Source: Neoarius graeffei
Taxonomy: Eukaryota > Chordata > Actinopteri > Siluriformes > Ariidae
Assembly: GCF_027579695.1 (NCBI RefSeq)
Contig: NC_083589.1
Location: 39,019,335-39,083,334, forward strand
Direction of reading: 5' to 3'
DNA length: 64,000 nt
Part shown: positions 53,641 through 64,000 of the stretch, one piece after another
Numbering within the stretch: the stretch's first letter is position 1
Layout of the letters: the number at the start of each line of letters is the position of its first letter
Program-made: the position numbers and the translations under genes
The notes under the pieces: model-generated
Seen by the model: the letters and a program-made list of their open reading frames with translations, nothing else
The model's database searches: none
What the model was told of the DNA's origin: nothing

Positions 53641-56600
53641 CAATAATATAGCTGCAAGCAGCAATGTGGGGGCCAAGCAGCTTATGAGCCTAGTCGGAAG
53701 GCCAGCAGAATGCACTTGGGCCAGGTAATGCCCTTGTGCAGCTTAGTCCAAAGTTGCTATCTACCAAGTTTGGGAGAAATTGGTGAAAAATTGAGGGAGG
53801 AGAAGCATTTTAATTGATTTTTACAAAATTCAAAATGGCAGAAAATCCTAAAGGCTGAATATGAAGGCATAGGGTGCGATGGATTCGGCTTGAGCCAAGG
53901 ATTCCAGAGATAGTGGAATTTTGTTTCTAGCCCAAAGGCATCATGAGATATGAGCCAAAAGTCATTTTTCCTAGTTATAGCGCCCCCTAGCAGCCAAGTT
54001 GTTCCAAGTTTTTTGGGGACCTTTGTGGTGGTGTCTGGCATAATGCCACCAAGTTTCGTTAAGATAGCCTAAAGGGAGGCCGAGATGTGAGCACACATCC
54101 TCTTTCGCATCTGTGCAGCCAAATTTGATTGGTTGCCATGGCCAAACCCTTATGAAATTCGTAATATCCGTGTAAGATTCTTGTGCAGCGTCGTGCACAG
54201 TTGCTGTCTACCAAGTTTGGGAGAAATTGGTCAAAAACTGAGGGAGAAGAAGCATTTTAATTGATTTCCACATAATTCAAAATGGCGGAAAATCTACCAG
54301 GCACAATATGACGCGACAGGGCGCGTTGGATTCGGTGTGATCCAACCATTTCAGCGATTCTAAGGTTTTGACGATATGACGTATGGTTCAAAAGTAACAG
54401 GCAGAAATGTACCTGCGACTTTGACCTGTTGGTGGCGCTATAGAGTTTGAGGTGCTGAGTTGAAATTTGGTAAAAAGACCCTTGAGGGAGCCAAGAATCA
54501 GTCTGCCAAATTTGAAAACCTCTAGTCATACGGTTCTATGGGGTGCCATCGAATTTCATTGATTTTAACAAAATTCAAAATTTCAGAAAATCCTCAAGTC
54601 AGAATATGACGTCATAGAGTCCAATGGATTCGGCTTGAGCCAAGGATTCCTGACATAGTGGAATTTTGTTTCTAGCCAAAACGCATAATGAGATATGAGC
54701 CAAAAGACATTTTTCCTAGTTATAGCGCCCCCTAGCAGCCAATTTGTTCCAAATTTTTTGCTGCCCTTTCGGGAGGGGTGGCGCATAATGCCACCAAGTT
54801 TTCTTAAGATACGCCAAAGGGTGGCCGAGAAATGAGCACACTTCCTGTTTTGCATCTGCCAGCCAATTTTGATTGGCTGCCATGGCCAAACGCTTATGAA
54901 AGTCTGAAAACCGGGTATGTTTCTTATGCAGCTTCATCCCCAGTTGCCATCTACCAAGTTTGGAAGAAATTATTCAAAAATTGAGGGAGGAGAAGCATTT
55001 TAATTGATTTGCACATAATTCAAAATGGCGGAAAATCTACTGGGTGGAATATGACGAGACAGGGCGCATTGGATTCCTTTTGACCCAAGCATTTCAGGGA
55101 TACTAAGATTTTGATGATGAGACGTATGCTTCAAAAGTAACAAGCAGAAATGTACTTGCAAATTTGACCTGTTGGTGGCGCTAGAGAGTTTGAGGTGCTG
55201 AGTTGAAATATGGTGAGAAGATCCTTGAGGCAGCCTAGAATCAGTGTGCCAAGTTTAAAAGCCTTTAGTCAGACGGTTCTATGCGTTGCCATAGAATTTC
55301 ATTGATTTTAACAAAATTCAAAATGGCGGAAAATCCTCAAGTCAGAATATGACGTCATATGGTGCAATGGATTCGTCTTGACCCAAGGATTCCTGACATA
55401 GTGGAATTTTGTTTCTAGCCAAAGCGCATCATGAGATATGAGCCAAAAGACATTTTTCCTAGTTATAGCGCCCCCTAGCAGCCAATTTGTTCCAAATTTT
55501 TTGCTGCCCTTTGGGGAGGGGTGTTGCATAAAGCCACCAAGTTTTGTTAAGATATGCCAAAGGTTGTCCGAGAAATGAGCACACTTCCTGTTTTGCATCT
55601 GCCAGCCAATTTTGATTGGCTGCCACGGCCAAACGCTTAGGAAATTCTAAAAACCGGGTATGTTTCTTGTGCAGCTTCGTCCCCAGTTGCCATCTACCAA
55701 GTTTGGGAGAAATTGGTCAAAAATTGAGGGAGGAGAAGCATTTTAATTGATTTTCACATAATTCAAAATGGCGGAAAATCTCCTGGGTGGAATATGACGA
55801 GACAGGGTGCGTTGGATTCCATTTGACCCAAGCATTCCAGCACTACTAAGATTTTGATGATCAGACGTATGGTTCAAAAGTAACAAGCAGAAATGTACCC
55901 GCGACTTTGACCTGTTGGTGGCGCTAGAGAGTTTGAGGTGCTGAGTTGAAATTTGGTGACAAGATCCTTGAGGCAGCCTAGAATCTGTGTGCCAAGTTTA
56001 AAAACCTCTAATCAGACGGTTCTATGCGTTGCCATAGAATTTCATTGATTTTAACAAAATTCAAAATGGCGGAAAATCCCCAAGGCAGAAAGTGACGTCA
56101 TAGGGTGCGATGGATTCGTTTTGAGCCAGAGATTCCTGACATAGTGGAATTTTGTTTCTAGCCCAAACGCATCATGAGATATGAGCCAAAAGACATTTTT
56201 GCTAGTTATAGCGCCCCCTAGCAGCCAATTTGTTCCAAATTTGTTGTTGCCCTTTGGGGAGGGGTGTTGCAGAAGGCCACCAAGTTTCATTAAGATACGC
56301 CAAAGGGTGGCCGAGATATGAGCACACTTCCTGTTTTGCGTCTTCGCAGCCAAATTTGATTGGCTGCCACGGCCAAACGCTTAAGAAATTCTAAAAACCG
56401 GGTATGTTTCCTGTGAAGCTTAGTCCAATGTTGCGATTTACCAAGTTTGGGAGAAATTGTTCAAAAATTGAGGGAGGAGAAGCGTTTTAAGTGATTTGCA
56501 CAAAATTCAAAATGGCGGGAAAACTATATGGGCGGAAAATGACGTCATGTGGTGCTTTGGATTCGTCTTGACCCAAGGACTCCAGGGACACCAAGTTTTT

Positions 56601-57041
56601 GAAAATCGGACCAACGGTTCAAAAGTTACAAGCAGAAATGTACCTGCAACTTTGACCTGTTGGTGGCGCTAAAGTGTTTGAGATAGAGGCCTGAAATTCG
56701 CTGAGAGTAATGTTGACCCTGTCTAGAATCAGTGTGCAAAATTTCCCAACTTTTTACCAGACGGTTCTATGGGCTGCCATAGACTTGCAGAGGCGGAAGA
56801 ACGTTGAATAATAATAATAAATATAGCTGCAAGCAGCAATGAGGGGGCCAAGCAAGCTATGAGCCTAGTCGTCAGGCTCGCAGAATGCATTTGGGCCAGA
56901 CAGATGGTCACGAGCACACACAAGAAGTTTCATGTCGATATACCATCGTTTGACTGAGATACAAGGTCATTTGTTGTTCGGCGGCTTCATCATCAAATTC
57001 GATTGACTGTGATGGCTGAAATTACTTCAAGTGTACTTGGT

Positions 57042-57042
<1 letters not shown>

Positions 57043-57091
<49 letters not shown>
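57043..57091 (+). repeat. (GT)n microsatellite inside the array
   Basis: TGTG repeat of about 24 units in unit 2 only, replacing part of a subunit. Confidence 0.95.
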
Positions 57092-57094
<3 letters not shown>

Positions 57095-59980
57095 AGAAGA
57101 CTGCTGACATATGAGCTCAATGACATATGAGCCAAAATATATTTTGTATAGTTATAGCGCCCCCTAATGGCCAATGTGCACCAAATTTGGTAGGAGAGCT
57201 TGCGGAGGGGTGGGGCATAATCCCACCAAGGTTGGTTAAGAAATGTCAAAGGGCTGCCGAGATATGAGCTCACATCCTGTTTGACATCTTCGCAGCTGAG
57301 TTTCATTGGCTGCTGCGGCCAAACAGTTTAAAAATTTCAAAAGACTGAGGATAAATTTTGTGCGGCTTGGTGCAATGATGCTATCAACCAAGTCTGGGCA
57401 AATTTGGTCAAAAATTGAGGGAGGAGTAGCAATTTACATGATTTTAACAAATTTCAAAATGGCGGAAAATCTACCAGGTGCAATATGACGAGATAGGATA
57501 GGTTGGATTCGGTTTGACCGATGGATTCCAGCAATACTAAGATTTTGACAATCAGCCGTACGGTTCAAAAGTAACAAGCAGAAATGTACTTCCAACTTTG
57601 TCCTGTTGGTGGCGCTAGAGAGTTTGAGGCGGTGAGTTGAAATTTGCTGACAAGAACCTTGAGCGAGCCTAGAATCAGTGTGCCAAATTTCTCAACCTCT
57701 CGTCTGACGGTTCTATGGGTTGCCATAGAATTTCATTGATTTTAACAAAATTCAAAATGGCGGAAAATCCTCAAGGCTGAATATGACGTGATAGGGTGCG
57801 ATGGATTCGGCTTGAACCAAGGATTCCAGAGATCGTGGAATTTTGTTTTTAGCCCAAACGCATCATGAGATATGAGCCAAAATTCATTTTTGCTAGTTAT
57901 AGCGCCCCCTAGCGGCCAAGTTGGTCCACGTTTTTTGGGGACCTTTCTGGTGGTGTCTGTCATAATGCCACCAAGTTTCGTTAAGATCTGCCAAAGGGCG
58001 GCCGAGATGTGAGCACACATCCTCTTTCGCGTCTGTGCAGCCAAATTTGATTGGCTGCCACAGCCAAACGCTTATGAAATTCGAAAATCCGTGTAAGATT
58101 CTTGTGCAGTTTCCTCCACCGTTGCTATGGACCAAATTTGGGAGAAAATGGTCAAAAACTGAGGGAGGAGTAGCATTTTAATTGATTTTCACATAATTCA
58201 AAATGGCGGAAAATCTACCAGGTGCAATATGACGAAACAGGGCGCGTTGGATTCATTTTGACCCAAGCATTCCAGAGATACTAAGCTTTTGACGATCAGA
58301 CGTATGGTTCAAAAGTAACAACCAGAAATGTACCTGCGAATTTGACCTGTTGGTGGCGCTAGAGAGTTTGAGGTGGTGAGTTGAAATTTGGTCACAAGAC
58401 CCTTGAGGGTGCCTAGAATCAGTCTGCCAAATTTGAAAACCTCTAGTCATACGGTTCTATGGGTTGCCATCGAATTTCTTTGATTTTAACAAAATTCAAA
58501 ATGGCGGAAAATCCTCAAGTCAGAATATGACGGCATAGGGTGCGATGCATTCGTCTTGACCCATGGATTCCAGAGATAGTGGAATTTTGTTTCTACCCAA
58601 AACGCATCATGAGATATGAGCCAAAAGACATTTTTCCTAGTTATAGCGCCCCCTAGCAGCCAATTTGTTCCAAATTTTTTGTTGCCCTTTGGGGAGGGGT
58701 GCTGCATAAAGCCACCAAGTTTCGTTAAGATAGGCCAAAGGGTGGCCGAGAAATGAGCACACTTCCTGTTTTGCATCTGCAAGCCAAATTTGATTGGCTG
58801 CCACAGCCAAACGCTTAGGAAATTCTAATTACCGGGTAAGATTCTTGTGCAGATTAGTCCCCAGTTGCCATCTACCAAGCTTGGGAGAAATTGTTCAAAA
58901 ATTGAGGGAGGAGAAGCATTTTAATTGATTTTCACATAATTCAAAATGGCGGAAAATCTACTGGGTGGAATATGACGAGACAGGGCGCGTTGGAGTCGCT
59001 GTGACCCAACCATTCCAGCGATACTAAGATTTTGATGATCAGACGTATGGTTCAAAAGTAACAAGCAGAAATGTACCTGCGAATTTGACCTGTTGGTGGC
59101 GCTAGAGAGTTTGTGGTGCTGAGTTGAAATTTGGTGACAAGATCCTTGAGGCAGCCTAGAATCAGACTGCCAAGTTTAAAAACCTCTAGTCAGATGGTTC
59201 TATGCGTTGCCATAGAATTTCATTGATTTTAACAAAATTCAAAATGGCGGAAAATCCTCAAGGCAGAATATGACGTCATAGGGTGCGATGGATTCGTCTT
59301 GACCCATGGATTCCAGAGATAGTTGAATTTTCTTTCTAGCCAAAACGCATCATGAGATATGAGCCAAAAGTCATTTTTCCTAGTTATAGCGCCCCCTAGC
59401 GTCCAATTTGGTCCAAATTTTTTGTGGCCCTTTGGGAAGGGGTTTCGCATAAGGCCACCAAGTTTCGTCAAGATTGGCCAAAGGGCCACCGAGATATGAG
59501 TGCACTTCCTGTTTTGCGTCTGCGCAGCCAAATTTGATTGGCTGCCACGGCCAAACGCTTGTGAAATTCAAATCACCGGGTATAACTTTTGTGCAGGTTA
59601 GTCCATTTATGCTATCTTCCAAGTTTGGGAGAAATTGGTAAAAAATTGAGGGAGTTGAAACATTTTAATTGATTTTCACAAAATTCAAAATGGCGGGAAA
59701 ACTATATGGCGGAAAATGACGTCATGGGGTGCGTTGGATTCGGCTTGGCCCATGGATTCCAGGGATCCCAAGTTTTTGAAAATCAGACCAAGGGTTCAAA
59801 AGTTACAAGCAGAAATGTACCTGCGACTTTGACCTGTTGGTGGCGCTAGAGGGTTTGAGGTAGAGGCCTGAAATTTGCTGAGAGGAATGTTGAGAGTGTC
59901 GAGAATCAGTGTGCCAAATTTCACAACTTTTTACCAGACGGTTCTATGGGCTGCCATAGACTTGCAGAGGCGGAAGTGGA

Positions 59981-59984
<4 letters not shown>

Positions 59985-60023
<39 letters not shown>
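59985..60023 (+). repeat. (ATA)n microsatellite at the end of array unit 2
   Basis: About 13 AATAAT triplets, followed by GCTTCGCTGCTTGGCCCCC, the inverted form of the unit head. Confidence 0.95.
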
Positions 60024-60024
<1 letters not shown>

Positions 60025-63000
60025 GAAACAATAGAATCACTATGGGTGCCTTCGCAGCTTCGCTGCTTGGCCCCCAAATATAGCTGCAAGCAGCAATGTG
60101 GGGGCCAAGCAACATATGAGCCTAGTCGGAAGGCCAGCAGAATGCACTTGGGCCAGGTAATGCCCTTGTGCAGCTTAGTCCAAAGTTGCTATCTACCAAG
60201 TTTGGGAGAAATTGGTGAAAAATTGAGGGAGGAGAAGCATTTTAATTGATTTTTACAAAATTCAAAATGGCGGAAAATCGTAAAGGCTAAATATGACGTC
60301 ATAGGCTGCGATGGATTCGGCTTGAGCCAAGGATTCCAGAGATAGTGGAATTTTGTTTCTAGCCCAAACAGATCATGAGATATGAGCCAAAAGTAATTTT
60401 TCCTACTTATAGCGCCCCCTAGCTGCCAAGTTGTTCCAAGTTTTTTGGGGACCTTTCTGGTGGCGTCTGGCAAAAGGCCACCAAGTTTCATTAAGATCTG
60501 CCAAAGGGCGGCCGAGATGTGAGCACACATCCTCTTTTGCGTCTGAGGAGCCAAATTTGATTGGCTGCCACGGCCAAACGCTTATGAAATTCATAAATCC
60601 GTGTAAGATTCTTCTGCAGCTTCGTCCACAGTTACTATCTACCAAGCTTGGGAGAAATTGGTTAAAAACTGAGGGAGAAGAAGCATTTTAATAGATTTTC
60701 ACATAATTCAAAATGGCGGAAAATCTACCAGGTGCAATATGACGAGACAGGGCGCGTTGGATTCGATGTCACCAAGGCATTCCAGAGATCCTATGATTTT
60801 GACGATCAGACGTATGGTTCAAAAGTAACAACCAGAAATGTACCTGCGAATTTGACCTGTTGGTGGCGCTCGAGAGTTTGAGGTGGTGAGTTGAAACTTG
60901 GCGACAAGACCCTTGAGGGAGCGTAGAATCAGGCTGCCAAATTTGAAAACCTCTAGTCATATGGTTCTATGGGTTGCCATCGAATTTGATTGATTTTAAC
61001 AAAATTCAAAATGGTGGAAAAACCTCAAGTCAGAATATGACGTCATAGGGTGCGATGGATTCGTCTTGACGCATGGATTCCAGAGATAATGGAATTTTGT
61101 TTCTACCCAAAACGCATCATGAGATATGAGCCAAAAGACATTTTCCCAGTTATAGCGCCCCCTAGCAGCCAATTTGTTCCAAATTTTTTGCTGCCCTTTG
61201 GGGAGGCGTGGTGCATAATGCCACCAAGTTTCGTTAAGATACGCCAAAGGGTGGCCGAGAAATGAGCACACTTCCTGTTTTGCATCTGCCTTCCAATTTT
61301 GATTGGCTGCCACGGCCAAACGCTTAGGAAATTCTAAAAACCGGGTAAGTTTTGTATGCAGCTTAGTCCCCAGTTGCCATCTACCAAGTTTGGGAGAAAT
61401 TGTTCAAAAATTGAGGGAGGAGAAGCATTTTAATTGATTTTCACATAATTCAAAATGGCGGAAAATCTACTGGGTGGAATATGACGAGACAGGGCGCGTT
61501 GGATTCCTTTTGCGCCAAGCATCCCAGCGATACTAAGAATTTGATGATCAGACGTATTGTTCAAAAGTAACATGCAGAAATGTACATGTGATTTTGACCT
61601 GTTGGTGGCGCTAGAGAGTTTGAGGTGTTGAGTTGAAAGTTGGTGACATGATCCTTGAGGCAGCCTAGAATCAGTGTGCCAAGTTTAAAAACCTCTAGTC
61701 AGACGGTTCTATGCGTTGCCATAGAATTTCATTGATTTTAACAAAATTCAAAATGGCGGAAAATCCTCAAGGCAGAATATGACGTCATAGGTTGCGATGG
61801 ATTCGTCTTCAGCCAAGAATTCCTGACATAGTGGAATTTTGTTTCTAGGCCAAACGCATCATGAGATATGAGCCAAAAGACATTTTTCCTAGTTATAGCG
61901 CCCCCTAGCGGCCAATTTGTTCCAACTTTTTTGTGGCCCTTTGAGAAGGGGTAGCGCATAATCCCACCAAGTTTCGTTAAGATAGGCCAAAGGGCCGCCG
62001 AGAAATGAGCACACTTCCTGTTTCGCATCTTTGCAGCCAAATTTGATTGGCTGCCACGGCCAAACGCTTGTGAAATTCAAATCACCGGGTATAACTTTTA
62101 TGCAGGTTGGTCCAATTATGCTATCTTCCAAGTTTGGGAGAAATTGGTAAAAAATTGAGGGAGTTGAAACATTTTAATTGATTTTCACAAAATTCAAAAT
62201 GGCGGGAAAAATATATGGGCGGAAATGACGTAATGGGGTGCGTTGGATTCGGCTTGGCCCAAGGATTCCAGGGATACCAAGTTTTTGAAAATCAGACCAA
62301 CGGTTCAAAAGTTACAAGCAGAAATGTACCTGCGAATTTGACCTGTTGGTGGCGCTAGAGAGTTTGAGGTGGTGAGTTGAAACTTGGCGACAAGACCCTT
62401 GAGGGAGCGTAGAATCAGGCTGCCAAATTTGAAAACCTCTAGTCATATGGTTCTATGGGTTGCCATCGAATTTCATTGATTTTAACAAAATTCAAAATGG
62501 TGGAAAAACCTCAAGTCAGAATATGACGTCATAGGGTGCGATAGTTTCGACTTGACGCAAGGATTCCAGAGGCAGTGGAATTTTGTTTCTACCCAAAAGG
62601 CATCATGAGATATGAGCCAAAAGTCATTTTTCCTAGTTATAGCGCCCCCTAGCAGCCAATTTGTTCCAAATTTTTTGTGGCCCTTTTTGGATGGGTGGGG
62701 CATAATGCCACCAAGTTTCGTTAAGATACTCCAAAGGGCGGCCGAGATATGAGCACACTTCCTGTTTGGCATCTGCGCAGCCAAATTTGATTGGCTGCCA
62801 CGGGCAAACGCTTGTGAAATTCAAATCACTGGGTATAACTTTTGTGCAGGTTGGTCCAATTATGCTATCTTCCAAGTTTGGGAGAAATTGGTAAAAAATT
62901 GAGGGAGTTGAAACATTTTAATTGATTTTCACAAAATTCAAAATGGCGGGAAAACTATATGGGCGGAAAATGACGTCATGGGGTGCGTTGGATTCGTCTT

Positions 63001-64000
63001 GGCCCAAGGATTCCAGGGATACCAAGTTTTTGAAAATCAGACCAACGGTTCAAAAGTTACAAGCAGAAATGTATCTGCGACTTTGACCTGCTGGTGGCGC
63101 TAGAGGGTTTGAGGTAGAGGCCTGAAATTTGCTGAGAGGAATGTTGAGAGTGTCTAGAATCAGTGTGCCAAATTTCACAACTTTTTACCAGACGGTTCTA
63201 TGGGCTGCCATAGACTTGCAGAGGCGGAAGTGGACTGAATAATAAATATAGCTGCAAGCAGCAATGTGGGGGCCAAGCAACATATGAGCCTAGTCGGAAG
63301 GCCAGCAGAATGCACTTGGGCCAGGTAATGCCCTTGTGCAGCTTAGTCCAAAGTTGCTATCTACCAAGTTTGGGAGAAATTGGTGAAAAATTGAGGGAGG
63401 AGAAGCATTTTAATTGATTTTTACAAAATTCAAAATGGCGGAAAATCGTAAAGGCTAAATATGACGTCATAGGCTGCGATGGATTCGGCTTGAGCCAAGG
63501 ATTCCAGAGATAGTGGAATTTTGTTTCTAGCCCAAACAGATCATGAGATATGAGCCAAAAGTAATTTTTCCTAGTTATAGCGCCCCCTAGCTGCCAAGTT
63601 GTTCCAAGTTTTTTGGGGACCTTTCTGGTGGCGTCTGGCAAAAGGCCACCAAGTTTCATTAAGATCTGCCAAAGGGCGGCCGAGATGTGAGCACACATCC
63701 TCTTTTGCGTCTGAGGAGCCAAATTTGATTGGCTGCCACGGCCAAACGCTTATGAAATTCATAAATCCGTGTAAGATTCTTCTGCAGCTTCGTCCACAGT
63801 TACTATCTACCAAGCTTGGGAGAAATTGGTTAAAAACTGAGGGAGAAGAAGCATTTTAATAGATTTTCACATAATTCAAAATGGCGGAAAATCTACCAGG
63901 TGCAATATGACGAGACAGGGCGCGTTGGATTCGATGTCACCAAGGCATTCCAGAGATCCTATGATTTTGACGATCAGACGTATGCTTCAAAAGTAACAAC

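Larger units (their letters stand above)
53646..64000. repeat. Higher-order tandem repeat array (~3.2-kb units of ~745-bp subunits), continues past the window
   Basis: Each large unit opens ATAGCTGCAAGCAGCAATG and GGGGGCCAAGC, and closes CAGAGGCGGAAG..(AATA)n. Units: 53646-56820, 56821-60076, 60077-63244 and 63245 onward. Inside, a ~745-bp subunit is repeated three or four times. Each subunit holds two related halves around TTCAAAATGGCGGAAAATC. Conserved landmarks are TTATAGCGCCCCCTAG and CTGTTGGTGGCGCTAGAG. Minus-strand frames of 80 and 100 codons recur in most subunits. Confidence 0.9.

Noticed and set aside
53646..64000. CRISPR-like or coding tandem array
   Set aside because: Units are hundreds of bases long and diverged, with no short repeat/unique spacer pattern and a eukaryotic context.

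Overview
This window is teleost fish genomic DNA. Its genes have introns, and it carries fish-type Tc1/mariner, hAT, Penelope, LINE and tRNA-SINE elements; no bacterial gene organisation is seen. I cannot name the species.

Layout. (1) 1-738: the 5' end of an aldo-keto reductase gene read on the minus strand (two coding exons, akr1d1-like), with a LINE 3' end beyond it at the window edge. (2) 739-2044: a head-to-head intergenic region. (3) 2045-44252: one large plus-strand gene of the TIF1 family, assembled here from 18 coding exons. All intron phases agree, giving a 995-codon frame: RING, two B-boxes, coiled coil, TIF1 linker, PHD finger and bromodomain. Head-to-head adjacency with akr1d1 fits the AKR1D1-TRIM24 neighbourhood of tetrapods, so I call it trim24. 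A fish paralogue (trim33l) is the main alternative. (4) 44253-44670: 3' UTR with two polyadenylation signals. (5) 44740-53640: intergenic DNA made almost wholly of transposons and their nests. (6) 53646-64000 (runs off the end): a tandem array of ~3.2-kb higher-order repeats built from ~745-bp subunits.

Most of the ~42-kb trim24 locus is intron filled with mobile elements. Several nests can be dated relative to one another from target-site duplications. Intron 8 (14.5 kb) holds a foldback palindrome. That palindrome was split by a TIR element flanked by a 96-bp direct duplication, and also by an 8.7-kb hAT element (TSD GTGTCCAA). The hAT in turn received an internally deleted LINE and a Tc1 element. 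Intron 17 holds a Penelope-like retroelement with an intact 735-codon RT/GIY-YIG frame and inverted terminal copies. Four elements with AT target sites and YqaJ-type first-exon remnants (ISL2EU-like) are scattered through the window.

The most unusual points are these: the acetyl-lysine-binding Asn of the TRIM24 bromodomain is His; a 96-bp duplication flanks a DNA element; the Penelope start codon sits exactly at an inverted junction; a Tc1 sits in the splice donor of a hAT transposase; and the terminal satellite-like array carries about 25 CTCF-like motifs in alternating orientation.
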